Shown piece after piece: positions 1-8,708 of a stretch of DNA of 21,722 nucleotides. A program made the translations under genes and the position numbers. Origin of the DNA: an uncultured Mediterraneibacter sp. (GTDB lineage Bacteria > Bacillota > Clostridia > Lachnospirales > Lachnospiraceae); contig CAKRWZ010000027.1 of the NCBI GenBank assembly GCA_934418295.1, forward strand, positions 1 to 21,722. The letters run 5' to 3'. How positions within the stretch are numbered: position 1 is the first letter of the stretch; every line of letters starts with the position of its first letter. The notes under the pieces are model-generated. The model worked only from the letters and a program-made list of their open reading frames with translations, did not search any database and had not been told where the DNA came from.

Positions 1-3000
1 GATGAAAACGGTGTGCAATTCGAGGCACCATTGCCGGAAGAAACTGTGATTACCATTACAAATCAGACCGAAGGACATAAAGCATCATTTGGAAAAATCA
101 CGTTCACACGTCCGGGAACCTATATCTACAATATCAATGAAAAAAATCCGCACCGGCAGAATCCGGAGGAAGAATATATCATCGGTGTTTCCTACGATCC
201 GACCATTTATATCCTGACGGTGAATGTGGCAGATGACGGAGAAGGAAATCTGAAGATAGAGAGCAGTTCTTTGCAGACGAATGAAGCAGGCAGCGGAGAA
301 GAAAAAGAACGGATCGTATTCTGCAATGTATATGCTTCAGGAGAAGAAAATTACAGCGTTTATGCAGGAAAAGACTATACCAGTTTTGGAAAGCATGGAA
401 CTATTGAAGACGGAAAATTCCGTGCGATCCTGAAAGCAGAAGGATCACGGACCGCAGGGACAGAGGATGCGTTTACAGCTGACGAAGACCAGCCGATGCC
501 GACTTCCCAAGTTGAAGGTTCCAATATGGCAGAGGTGGGAAATGTAGAGCGTATTTTCTCCTTTGGAAACGCAACCTTTACCGTCAATATGGTAGGAAAA
601 GAATACAAGTACACTCTGCAGGAAATGATTCCTGACGGAGCGGTACAAAATGGCGACGGAAAATGGGTGAAAGACGGAATTACCTATGATTCCACAGTAT
701 ATACTTGTTATATTACCGTAACCTCTGTACACCAGACCATAGACGGTATAGAAAAGGAAGTCGTAGAAGTTAATGTAAAACGTCTGGATCCGGAAGGAAA
801 CGAACTGGAAAGTGTCCCGATCTTCCGTAACGAATATAAAGCGGAAGGAACTGCATCGTTGGCAGGTACTAAGGAACTGAAAGGACGGGAATTTAAACAG
901 GGAGATAAGTTTGAATTCCAGGTGACACCGGTCAGCGCAGTATTTGGAGACAGTGAGATCGAAGATTATTATACAGACGGAAAGATCGATGCAGAGAAAG
1001 TACCGATGCCTGCAAACCGGACAGTTGTCACAGATGCGGCCAGCGGAACCGAAGATGCATTAGATTTCGGAGAGATCTTCTTTACTCAGCCGGGCGTTTA
1101 CACCTATAAACTGACGGAGAAAGACGAAAAAGCAGGCGGGATCACGTATGATATGGCTGAGCGGACCGTGGTTTATACTGTGACCGATCAAAAGAACGGA
1201 ACACTGGGTATAAATGCCGTTTATTACAAAGGCACGGAAGCAGTGACAGAACTGAAATGGACGAATGTCTACAGCGCAGAATTTGATAAAGAGACGGCTG
1301 TTTCTCTGGACGGAACGAAGAAGCTTCACGTTACCAATTCAAATATGACGCTGAAGGCCGATGATTTCTATTTTATTACAGAAAATGTAGCCGGAGCCCC
1401 GATGGGCGGAACAGTCCGCATAACGAGAAATGAAACAGGAAGCGGAAGCAACGGCGAGTATGAGGCACCGATCAAGGATCTGCTGAAAAACATTGTTTAT
1501 ACGGAAGAAGGAACCTATGAATATCTGATCCAGGAACAGATTCCGCAAAATCCGAATTCGGGAATGACCTACGACCGGAGCCTGTATAAGGTAACGGTGA
1601 CGGTTACGGACGATCTGGAAGGCCGTCTGTATGTAAGTAATGTAAAAATCGAAAAGAGCACGGATCAGGGAACTACCTATACGGCTGCAGAAAAGGTAAC
1701 ATTTGAAAATGTATATCAGCCACAGCCGGCGTCATATACGACAAATTTAGGAAAGAGACTGCTGGCAGACGGAAGAGTGCTTCAAAAGGATGAATTTGAG
1801 TTTGAACTGAAAGTCGATTCTGCTAAGGATCTGAACGGAAGGGATTACGGCGATGATCACGGTATTATCCTTCCGAACGGAACGACTGCGAAAAATGATG
1901 TTTCGGGAACCGGTATCTGGGCAAGCAACGAAGATACGCAGGATGTAGGAGAGGTTTCCTTCGGAACCATCCAATTTACAAAACCGGGAGTTTATGTGCT
2001 TTCTGCAAGAGAAAAAATTCCGGCAGATGCAGAAGAAGTAGAAGACGGCATCTATAAAAAGGATGGAATTTATTACAGTACTAATGAAGCAAAAGCAACT
2101 TACCGTGTAACGGAAAGCAACGGACAACTGAGTGTAGTGCGTATCGGTCTTGACGGAAGTGAAATTTTTGTAAATACCTATGAGACCAGCGGAACACTGG
2201 ATGGTGCGGCAAATCTGGAGATCCAGAAGAGTATAAACGGAAGAGACTGGCAGGAGGGTGATGTCTTTACCTTTGAACTGGCATTGATTTCGGCTAAGGA
2301 TCTTTCCGGAAATGCATACACCGAAGAAAATTCCGGTGTCACATTGCCGACGAGCAGGATCACAATCGCTTACGAAGAAGGAAAGAACGCTGAGGATTAC
2401 AAAGAGCATTTTGGAGATATCACCTTTATCAAAACGGGTATTTTCGAATTTGCGATCCGCGAACAGACAGACAATCTGCCGAAGGGTGTATCCGGAGCGG
2501 CAGAAAGAAGAGTATTTGTCCGGGTGACGGATGAAAACAACAACGGAGAGTTGACGGCAACTGTATCTAAGATTGTTTTGGCAGGAACGGATACAGCAGC
2601 AGATATGCAGTTTGTAAACGAATATGCGCCGGAGGATCCTGCAGTGGCAGCTTTCCGGGGATTGAAAAAGGTGTTGCAGGGCAAAACATGGAACGGTGAT
2701 TCCTTTACCTTCCACCTGGCAGCAGTGAAAGCGGAGACTCCGGACGGAGCCCCGATCACAGAGATTCCGATGCCGGCACAGACAACGGTGACTGTCAGCC
2801 AGCCGACTTCCGAAAATGAAGCGGAGTTTGAGTTTGGAGAGATTCGTTTTACACAGGCGGGCACGTATTACTATGAGGTAACCGAAGAAAAAGGAAACAA
2901 TCCGGGTATTGTTTATTCTACCAATAAAGCGACGTTTAAGGTGACTGTGGCCGATAATCTGCAGGGGGCATGGACGGCAAGTGTAACGGCTGAAAATACG

Positions 3001-5337
3001 ACATTTACCAATGTATATTCCACAGAGATCGATTACGACGCAAAGGGTGGTATGACCCTGATAAAAGAGCTGGACGGACGCAGCATGGAAGCACGGCAGT
3101 TTGGATTTACCATTCGTCCGGAGGATGAATCCTCTGCGGCAAAAGCAGATCTCCCGTTGGAGGGGCAGACAGTATATAATCAGGAAGCACAGATGGATGT
3201 AGCTGCAGGAAAAAGCACAGATATCCAGAAAATTTTGACCGGCATGCTCTTTACGCAGGATGATGCAGGTAAGGTTTATCGCTATCAAATCTGGGAGTCA
3301 CAGAAAGGGACAGACGGATATACCAATGACGAAAGCGTTTATTATGTGGCTATTGAGACCCAGGATGACGGAAACGGCACCTTGACTGTTACGACTCGTA
3401 TCGAGAAAAACGGTGTGACAGAAACCTATGTATATTCTGCGGCGGCAACGGAAACGGCAGCTGAGGTCATGTTTGAAAATGCCTACGACGCAGAAGGAAA
3501 TCTGACGCTGATCGGTACGAAGATATTAACCGGAAGAACACAGAAAGCCGGAGAATTCACCTTTGTCCTGAAAAATGCGCTCAGTAATCTTGAAATCGAA
3601 AATGTGACAAATAAGGAAGACGGGACGATTGAATTGCCGATGTCTTATACCATTGACAGTCTGAATGCAGACCTGGCAAAAGGCTATGTGCAGAAAACCG
3701 GAAACGTTTATACGTATCAGTATACGTTGACGGAGGATACAAATGGACTTCCGGCCGGTGTGACACCGATTGCAGCAGCAGCTTCCGTAAAAGTAAAGAT
3801 TACAGACAACGGAAACGGAAATTTGAGCGTAGCGGCAGAATATGCAGATAACGCAGACAGTATGTACTTTGAAAATGCATATGGAGATACAGAAGTGGCA
3901 GAAATCGGCGTAAACGGCAAAAAAGTCCTGGAGGTAGAAGATCAGGCATTGACACCTCCGGATATTACCGGTAAATATACCTTTATACTGGAAGGTGAAG
4001 ACGAGAAGACGCCGCTTCCGCAAATGACCGAAGCAAGCAATCAGGCTTCCGGAACCGTGGAATTCGGAAAGATCAGCTTTACCATGGAGGATTTGGATGG
4101 GGTAGAACCAGAAGAAGACGGCAGCCGCACCAAGACCTTTATCTATACGGTAACGGAGCAGGGAACCGTGCCGGGCGTGACCAATGATTTAAGGAATCCG
4201 CAGACCTTTACAGTAGTCTTGACAGATGACGGGGAAGGTCACCTGAGTGCAAAAGCCGGAACGGACGGCGAACCGAAATTCCTCTTTACGAATATCTACA
4301 GCGTGACACCGCTCACTGTAGACCCACAGACAGAGCTGGGGCTGCATATCACAAAGATACTGACGGGGCGTGACCTGACAGAAGGAGAGTTCCGCTTTGA
4401 ACTGAGGACAGCAGAAGGAGAAGTGGTAGCCGAAGCTTCCAACCGTGCAGACGGTACGGTGGTATTGCCGAAGCTTACCTTTACAAAACCGGGCACATAC
4501 TCTTACCAGCTGAGTGAGTGCAATGACGGAAAAGGCGGAGTCGGATATGACGGAAAAACCTATACGGTTGTGATCGTCGTGACCGACCAGCAGGATGGTA
4601 CGCTGAAAGCGGTGCTGACAGAAGCAACCGAGAAAAATATAACGTTTGAAAATACGTATACAGCGGAACCGACGTATGTGACATTAGAAGCAGGCAAGAT
4701 CCTGAAAGGACGTGATCTGAAGGAAGAGGAATTTACCTTTGAACTGAAAGATGTCCAGGGAAATGTAGTGGCTTCTGCAACGAACACAAAAGACGGAAAA
4801 GTTTCTTTTGAAAAGCTGAAATTTGAAGAAGCAGGAGACTATGTTTATACCATATCCGAAAAGGCCGGAGATAAAGGCGGCGTTACCTATGATGAAAAAG
4901 AATATCGGGTAACGATCCATGTAAGAGACAGCCTGGAGGGCTACCTAACGGCAGAGACGGAAAGTGAAGAAGGCATGATCTTTACCAATGCTTACACGGC
5001 AAAGGCTGTCATCGTAGATCTGACCGGTACCAAGAGCCTGAGCGGAAGAAGTCTGAAAGACGGTGAATTCCGGTTCCGGATCCTGGATGAAAACGGAACG
5101 GTAGTTTCGGAAGGAACCAATGATGCAAAAGGAACGATCCTCTTCGATGCGTTGAAGTTCAGCAATACCGGACATTATGCGTACACCGTTTCTGAGAAAG
5201 ATACGGGAGCGAGCGGTATTGTCTACGATAAAACAGTATATCAGCTGGATATTGAAGTAACCGACAACGGCGAAGGCCAGCTGGAGGCAAAAGTAACGAT
5301 AGAGGGCGGAAAAGCGTTGGCATTTTCCAACCGGTAT
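1..5337 (+). repeat. Array of 13 pilin-type domain repeats (first one partial)
   Basis: Repeat ends, judged by the closing FxNxY motif, fall at 333 (partial unit), 837, 1272, 1716, 2181, 2625, 3018, 3486, 3882, 4299, 4659, 4995 and 5337. Units 2-10 are 131-168 residues long, with large insertions between the first strand and the central FGxIxFTxxGxYxY motif. Units 11-13 are compact (112-120 residues) and closest to the consensus. The units are well diverged at the DNA level, so the array is old rather than recently expanded. The partial first unit still shows its Glu and closing Asn (FCNVY). Confidence 0.88.
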
Positions 5338-5484
5338 GTACAGAAAGCAAAAGAAAAAGAGAACGGAGTGAAGCCTGTAAAAACAGGAGATGTCACCAAT
5401 CTTTATCTCTGGAGTACTGTACTTCTTCTTGCGGGAGCTTTGGCAGTGGTATCTGTAATAAAGATCCGGAGAAAAAAACGATAA
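1..5484 (+). CDS. Giant cell-wall-anchored protein of tandem isopeptide pilin (Spy0128/FctA-like) domains, 5' truncated
   Basis: The frame is open from base 1 (reading D-E-N-G-V), so the true start lies outside the window; the GTG at 13 is an internal valine codon. About 1827 residues are visible. They are one partial and twelve complete beta-sandwich repeats of the streptococcal pilin isopeptide-linkage type, each running from a strand like GTKxLxGR to a closing FxNxY. The C-terminus is a cell-wall sorting signal: PVKTG (5374-5388), a hydrophobic stretch (5401-5460), then a basic tail ending RRKKR. In this family each domain is locked by a Lys-Asn isopeptide bond helped by a Glu, giving rigid, protease-resistant stalks. 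Inferred role: long surface stalk or adhesin, attached by a sortase not seen here. No ligand-binding head is visible; it would be expected in the missing N-terminal part. A dedicated pilus shaft subunit is a less likely alternative, given the number of domains. Confidence 0.9.
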   Translation, partial: DENGVQFEAPLPEETVITITNQTEGHKASFGKITFTRPGTYIYNINEKNPHRQNPEEEYIIGVSYDPTIYILTVNVADDGEGNLKIESSSLQTNEAGSGEEKERIVFCNVYASGEENYSVYAGKDYTSFGKHGTIEDGKFRAILKAEGSRTAGTEDAFTADEDQPMPTSQVEGSNMAEVGNVERIFSFGNATFTVNMVGKEYKYTLQEMIPDGAVQNGDGKWVKDGITYDSTVYTCYITVTSVHQTIDGIEKEVVEVNVKRLDPEGNELESVPIFRNEYKAEGTASLAGTKELKGREFKQGDKFEFQVTPVSAVFGDSEIEDYYTDGKIDAEKVPMPANRTVVTDAASGTEDALDFGEIFFTQPGVYTYKLTEKDEKAGGITYDMAERTVVYTVTDQKNGTLGINAVYYKGTEAVTELKWTNVYSAEFDKETAVSLDGTKKLHVTNSNMTLKADDFYFITENVAGAPMGGTVRITRNETGSGSNGEYEAPIKDLLKNIVYTEEGTYEYLIQEQIPQNPNSGMTYDRSLYKVTVTVTDDLEGRLYVSNVKIEKSTDQGTTYTAAEKVTFENVYQPQPASYTTNLGKRLLADGRVLQKDEFEFELKVDSAKDLNGRDYGDDHGIILPNGTTAKNDVSGTGIWASNEDTQDVGEVSFGTIQFTKPGVYVLSAREKIPADAEEVEDGIYKKDGIYYSTNEAKATYRVTESNGQLSVVRIGLDGSEIFVNTYETSGTLDGAANLEIQKSINGRDWQEGDVFTFELALISAKDLSGNAYTEENSGVTLPTSRITIAYEEGKNAEDYKEHFGDITFIKTGIFEFAIREQTDNLPKGVSGAAERRVFVRVTDENNNGELTATVSKIVLAGTDTAADMQFVNEYAPEDPAVAAFRGLKKVLQGKTWNGDSFTFHLAAVKAETPDGAPITEIPMPAQTTVTVSQPTSENEAEFEFGEIRFTQAGTYYYEVTEEKGNNPGIVYSTNKATFKVTVADNLQGAWTASVTAENTTFTNVYSTEIDYDAKGGMTLIKELDGRSMEARQFGFTIRPEDESSAAKADLPLEGQTVYNQEAQMDVAAGKSTDIQKILTGMLFTQDDAGKVYRYQIWESQKGTDGYTNDESVYYVAIETQDDGNGTLTVTTRIEKNGVTETYVYSAAATETAAEVMFENAYDAEGNLTLIGTKILTGRTQKAGEFTFVLKNALSNLEIENVTNKEDGTIELPMSYTIDSLNADLAKGYVQKTGNVYTYQYTLTEDTNGLPAGVTPIAAAASVKVKITDNGNGNLSVAAEYADNADSMYFENAYGDTEVAEIGVNGKKVLEVEDQALTPPDITGKYTFILEGEDEKTPLPQMTEASNQASGTVEFGKISFTMEDLDGVEPEEDGSRTKTFIYTVTEQGTVPGVTNDLRNPQTFTVVLTDDGEGHLSAKAGTDGEPKFLFTNIYSVTPLTVDPQTELGLHITKILTGRDLTEGEFRFELRTAEGEVVAEASNRADGTVVLPKLTFTKPGTYSYQLSECNDGKGGVGYDGKTYTVVIVVTDQQDGTLKAVLTEATEKNITFENTYTAEPTYVTLEAGKILKGRDLKEEEFTFELKDVQGNVVASATNTKDGKVSFEKLKFEEAGDYVYTISEKAGDKGGVTYDEKEYRVTIHVRDSLEGYLTAETESEEGMIFTNAYTAKAVIVDLTGTKSLSGRSLKDGEFRFRILDENGTVVSEGTNDAKGTILFDALKFSNTGHYAYTVSEKDTGASGIVYDKTVYQLDIEVTDNGEGQLEAKVTIEGGKALAFSNRYVQKAKEKENGVKPVKTGDVTNLYLWSTVLLLAGALAVVSVIKIRRKKR

Positions 5485-5523
5485 CATTTGGATGTACCTG
5501 AATTATTGAAGTGAATACAAAAA

Positions 5524-5563
5524 GTACCGGGGAGACATGGGTTCATGTCTCCCCGGTGCTTTT
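5524..5563. terminator. Intrinsic terminator, probably bidirectional
   Basis: A perfect 14-bp stem (ACCGGGGAGACATG, 5526-5539, with 5544-5557) closes on a GGTT loop and is extended by a few more pairs at its base. It is followed by TTTT on the plus strand. AAAAA lies just before the stem, so a T-run also follows it on the minus strand. It sits between the convergent surface-protein and DUF1836 genes and can serve both. Confidence 0.88.
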
Positions 5564-5629
5564 GCAGCAAAATAAAAAACGGATCTGTTGTAGGATCATG
5601 TTTGCAGCAGGATTACGCTTACTGCGGGA

Positions 5630-6277
5630 TCAAGTCTTAGATTTCTCTTTTTTCTCTTTGGTATTTTTTTCTTTTTTTATGTTTTCCTTTGTGGAATGAA
5701 AATGGTCGATCAAACGCTCCACCAAAAGCTTTTTGATGTAAATATCGGTGCTCAGGCTGCAGATAAAGGAAAAAAGCTGAAGATCAGAACGTTCTTCTTC
5801 CGCAACATCTGTAAAAGTATCCCGGGAAAGCTTATAAAGCCGCTGGATCTCTCCGTGGATATCGGAAATATGATCCTGTTCAAAACCACAGATTTCTTCG
5901 TAAATCTGATCGATCTGAAGCGGATTTTCCGTGTGGAAATGTTTTTCTGTGATCGGTTTTAAAACACTTTCAATGTCCTTGATCGAAAGGACATTTTTGA
6001 AATAATAGATAAAAATCAGGACAAGCACGTGCTCCCGTGAATATTTCTTTTTGACCGGAGGGGGCAGCAGGTTGTTCTTTGCGTAGTTGTTGATCATGGT
6101 TTTGGTCAAAATCTTGTCTTCTTCATGCCGTTTGGCAAAGGAAAGTGCATTTTCCATCAAAGTAGTGACCTGATCCATGTATAATTCAATGCCGGGAATG
6201 TCTTCCAGAGAGATAAATTCGACTTTGGAAAGCCCTTCCAGCATACTGTTCAATAAGTCGTTGCTGTTTGTATTCAT
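5630..6277 (-). CDS. DUF1836 family protein, putative DNA-binding
   Basis: The 215-residue product matches the DUF1836 family, seen in the central stretch KTMINNYAKNNLLPPPVKKK followed by YSREH (about residues 57-85). This resembles the helix-turn-helix of MerR-like proteins: a two-helix DNA-binding motif, then a hydrophobic helix (VLVLIFIYYF). The C-terminus is a lysine/glutamate-rich tail. An upstream GTG at 6286 is in frame but overlaps the GAGG ribosome binding site; the ATG at 6277 sits at the right distance from it and is preferred. It has its own promoter and diverges from marR. Family function is not established to my knowledge; a regulatory role is inferred. Confidence 0.8.
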   Translation of the reverse strand: MNTNSNDLLNSMLEGLSKVEFISLEDIPGIELYMDQVTTLMENALSFAKRHEEDKILTKTMINNYAKNNLLPPPVKKKYSREHVLVLIFIYYFKNVLSIKDIESVLKPITEKHFHTENPLQIDQIYEEICGFEQDHISDIHGEIQRLYKLSRDTFTDVAEEERSDLQLFSFICSLSTDIYIKKLLVERLIDHFHSTKENIKKEKNTKEKKEKSKT

Positions 6278-6298
6278 TATTATCACCTCAATATATCT

Positions 6299-6327
6299 AT
6301 TATATAGTGTTTAAAACCATATGACAA
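6299..6327 (-). promoter_or_regulatory. Promoter of the DUF1836 gene
   Basis: Read on the minus strand, TTGTCA (6322-6327) and a perfect TATAAT (6299-6304) are separated by 17 bp. The expected start of transcription is near 6291, about 14 bases before the ATG, so the leader is very short but includes the GAGG site. Confidence 0.8.
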
Positions 6328-6341
6328 GAAACTTCTTGACA
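6322..6341. promoter_or_regulatory. Palindrome spanning both divergent -35 boxes
   Basis: CAAGAA-AC-TTCTTG (6325-6338) is a perfect inverted repeat, and it extends by two further pairs past one mismatch. It overlaps the -35 boxes of both divergent promoters. Part of the symmetry arises because the two -35 boxes face away from each other, so it may be a coincidence of geometry; a shared operator is possible. Confidence 0.4.
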
Positions 6342-6363
6342 AACTCTTAAAAAAGCGTAAAAT
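6336..6363 (+). promoter_or_regulatory. Promoter of the marR-ABC exporter operon
   Basis: A consensus TTGACA (6336-6341) is followed after 16 bp by TAAAAT (6358-6363). Transcription should begin near 6370, inside the tandem 15-bp repeats, which is a usual place for a repressor to block initiation. Confidence 0.78.
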
Positions 6364-6437
6364 AGTTCAACGAAAAACAGTTCAAACACGAACAGTTTTA
6401 AAATAAACAGTTCGAGTGTGGACAATTAAAAATAAAC
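6364..6437 (+). repeat. Five tandem 15-bp repeats at the marR promoter (candidate operator)
   Basis: Copies start at 6364, 6379, 6394, 6409 and 6424 (the last is 14 bp). They read AGTTCAACGAAAAAC, AGTTCAAACACGAAC, AGTTTTAAAATAAAC, AGTTCGAGTGTGGAC and AATTAAAAATAAAC. The ends (AGTTC and AAC/GAC) are conserved, and copy 2 contains the palindrome GTTC-N6-GAAC. The array begins immediately after the -10 box and covers the expected transcription start. Most likely binding sites for the MarR protein encoded just downstream. Confidence 0.65.
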
Positions 6438-6464
6438 AGAAAATGAAAGCGAAAGGAGATAAAA

Positions 6465-6965
6465 ATGCTCCACAAACAGGAAAAGATCGGCTTGGAGATC
6501 CGGAAATTAAATCATGAAATGAACCGGAATCTGGAGCTGCAGGTAAAGGCGGAAGGGATCGATGAAGTAACACTGATGCATGGATGGATCATGCGTTATC
6601 TTTATGAAAACCGGGAAAAGGAAATCTATCAAAAAGATATTGAGAAACATTTTTCTATCGGCAGGTCTACGGTGACGAGCATCATACAGTTGATGGAGAA
6701 AAAGGGGTTTATTGAACGGCAGGCGGTGCAAAGTGATGCAAGATTAAAAAAGGTGCTGCTGACGGAAAAAGGAGAAAAAACCCATGAAACGATAGAAGCT
6801 TTGATCATACAGCTGAATCAGAACATGATGGAAGGAATAGAACCGGAAGAATTACAGACCTTTTTGGAGGTTCTTTCAAAGATCCGCCAGAATATTGAAA
6901 GAAAAAGAGAAGAGAAAAAAGAAAAGACAGAGAAAAACAGAAAGGGGAAATGCGGGAATGATTAA
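6465..6965 (+). CDS. MarR-family transcriptional regulator
   Basis: The 166-residue protein has the MarR winged-helix plan. An N-terminal dimer helix is followed by a helix-turn-helix around residues 45-80 (QKDIEKHFSIGRSTVTSIIQ, then MEKKGFIERQ), the wing with SDARLKKVLLTEKG, and C-terminal dimerisation helices ending in a Lys/Glu-rich tail. Start is ATG at 6465 behind AAAGGAG. MarR proteins usually repress their own operon until a small ligand binds. Here the gene lies directly upstream of, and overlaps by 8 bp, the first of two exporter genes, so it very likely controls their expression from the repeat-bearing promoter. The ligand cannot be told from sequence. Confidence 0.9.
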   Translation: MLHKQEKIGLEIRKLNHEMNRNLELQVKAEGIDEVTLMHGWIMRYLYENREKEIYQKDIEKHFSIGRSTVTSIIQLMEKKGFIERQAVQSDARLKKVLLTEKGEKTHETIEALIIQLNQNMMEGIEPEELQTFLEVLSKIRQNIERKREEKKEKTEKNRKGKCGND

Positions 6966-8706
6966 AACGCTGCTGAAAGAAGTCAAAGAATATAAAGCAG
7001 CTTCCATTGCCACGCCGCTGTTTATGATCCTGGAGGTATTGATGGAGATGCTGATCCCGTTTTTGATGGCCTCCATTATCGATGACGGAGTCAATGCAGG
7101 AGATATCCGGCATATTTATAAGGTGGGTGCCATTATGGCATTGGCGGCACTGGTCGGCCTGGGAGCGGGTATTGCCGGCGGCAGATACGGAGCCAAAGCA
7201 TCCGCCGGGTTTGCAAAGAATCTGCGGGAAGCGATGTTTAACCAGATTCAGAGCTTTTCCTTTGCCAATATCGATCGTTTCAGTACAGCCGGTCTGGTGA
7301 CACGTCTGACCACAGATGTGACCAACATCCAGAATGCATATCAGATGTTGCTTCGGATGTTTACGAGAGCTCCTGCCAGCCTTTTGTGTGCTATGGTGAT
7401 GGCCTTTTCCATCAATGCAAAATTGGCCAGCATTTACCTGATCGTCGTCATTCTTTTGGGAACGGCGCTGGTATTTATGATGCTGCATGCAACCAAGTAT
7501 TTCCAGCAGGCATTTCCGAAATATGACGATCTGAATGCGTCTGTCCAGGAAAATGTTTCTGCCATCCGCGTCGTAAAAGCCTATGTGAGGGAAGATGAGG
7601 AAATCAGTAAGTTTCAAAAAGCAAGCCAAAATATTTATCGGATTTTCGTAAAGGCGGAGTGCAATCTGGTATTGAATATGCCGATGATGCAGGTAGCCGT
7701 GTACAGCTGTATTTTGCTGATCAGCTGGATGGGAGCTAAAATGATAGTTTCTCAAACCTTGACCACCGGTGAATTGATGAGTCTTCTGACCTATTGCATG
7801 AATATTTTGATGAGTTTGATGATGATGTCCTTCGTGTTTGTCATGGTATCCATGAGTGTTGCCAGTGTGCGGCGTGTGTCAGAGGTGTTGAATGAGGAAA
7901 GCAGCCTGAAAAATCCGGAACATCCGGTCACGGAAGTAGAGGACGGAAGCATTTCTTTCCGGCATGTGGATTTTGCTTACCAGACCGGAAGTGCGGAAAA
8001 GGTGCTGAAGGATATCAATCTGGAGATCCGCTCCGGAGAGACCATCGGGATCGTCGGAGGGACCGGAAGTGCAAAGACCAGCCTGGTCAATCTGATCAGC
8101 AGGCTTTATGATACCTCGGCAGGCGAAGTGCTGGTGGGCGGAAAGAATGTAAAAGAATACGATATGGAGGTACTGAGAAACCAGGTATCTGTGGTATTAC
8201 AGAACAATGTACTGTTTTCCGGCTCCATTCTGGATAATCTCCGCTGGGGAAAGGAAGATGCGACAGAAGAAGAATGCAGGGAAGCCTGCAGATTGGCCTG
8301 CGCAGACGAATTTATCGGCCGGTTCCCGGACGGATATGAAACCCATATCGAGCAAGGCGGAAGCAACGTTTCCGGCGGGCAGAAGCAACGGCTCTGTATC
8401 GCGAGAGCTTTGCTGAAATCACCGAAGATCCTGATCCTGGACGACAGTACCAGTGCAGTAGACACGGCGACGGATGCAAAGATCCGCCGTGCGTTCCGGG
8501 AGAAGCTTCCGGATATGACGAAACTGATCATTGCCCAGAGAGTGTCCAGTGTGCAGGATGCAGACCGTATCATCGTGATGGATGAAGGATGCATCCACGG
8601 GTTCGGCACCCATGAAGAACTGCTGGCATCGGATGAAATTTACCGGGAGGTCTATGAGTCCCAGAACCAGGGCGGCGGAGATTTTGATGAAAGGGCAGGT
8701 GAGTAA
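6958..8706 (+). CDS. ABC exporter half-transporter, subunit with degenerate catalytic residues
   Basis: This 582-residue fused permease-ATPase has about six membrane helices in residues 1-310 and a C-terminal nucleotide-binding domain. Walker A is GGTGSAKT (367-374), with Ala where Gly is usual. The signature is intact (VSGGQ, 471-475). The Walker B aspartate is D495, but the catalytic Glu is replaced by D496, and the switch His is replaced by Q527. This is the pattern of the ATPase-impaired partner in heterodimeric exporters of the TM287/TM288 and BmrCD type. The ATG at 6958 (MIKTLLKE) is chosen over an upstream in-frame TTG at 6895, which would add a Lys-rich stretch inside marR. Translation is probably coupled to marR by the 8-bp overlap. 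Substrate unknown; multidrug or metabolite export is inferred from the MarR context. Confidence 0.92.
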   Translation: MIKTLLKEVKEYKAASIATPLFMILEVLMEMLIPFLMASIIDDGVNAGDIRHIYKVGAIMALAALVGLGAGIAGGRYGAKASAGFAKNLREAMFNQIQSFSFANIDRFSTAGLVTRLTTDVTNIQNAYQMLLRMFTRAPASLLCAMVMAFSINAKLASIYLIVVILLGTALVFMMLHATKYFQQAFPKYDDLNASVQENVSAIRVVKAYVREDEEISKFQKASQNIYRIFVKAECNLVLNMPMMQVAVYSCILLISWMGAKMIVSQTLTTGELMSLLTYCMNILMSLMMMSFVFVMVSMSVASVRRVSEVLNEESSLKNPEHPVTEVEDGSISFRHVDFAYQTGSAEKVLKDINLEIRSGETIGIVGGTGSAKTSLVNLISRLYDTSAGEVLVGGKNVKEYDMEVLRNQVSVVLQNNVLFSGSILDNLRWGKEDATEEECREACRLACADEFIGRFPDGYETHIEQGGSNVSGGQKQRLCIARALLKSPKILILDDSTSAVDTATDAKIRRAFREKLPDMTKLIIAQRVSSVQDADRIIVMDEGCIHGFGTHEELLASDEIYREVYESQNQGGGDFDERAGE

Positions 8707-8708
8707 AG

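Noticed and set aside
13..15. GTG at 13 as the start of the surface-protein gene
   Set aside because: The frame is already open from base 1 within a pilin repeat, and no ribosome binding site precedes it, so the gene is truncated by the window edge.
1747..3288. A 513-codon open frame on the minus strand inside the surface-protein gene
   Set aside because: The product is rich in Cys, Phe, Ile and Arg with no domain pattern, has no ribosome binding site, and is antisense to a clear repeat protein. It arises from the biased codons of the sense strand.
1..5337. CRISPR array or recently expanded DNA repeats in the first 5 kb
   Set aside because: The repetition is at the protein-domain level only; unit lengths vary and the DNA copies are diverged, with no constant repeat and spacer pattern.
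5511..5699. A 62-codon plus-strand frame after the surface-protein gene
   Set aside because: It runs through the 14-bp terminator stem and overlaps the 3' end of the DUF1836 gene on the other strand.
6805..7755. A 316-codon minus-strand open frame across marR and the first exporter gene
   Set aside because: His/Gln/Cys-rich shadow translation of well-identified plus-strand genes; no start signals.
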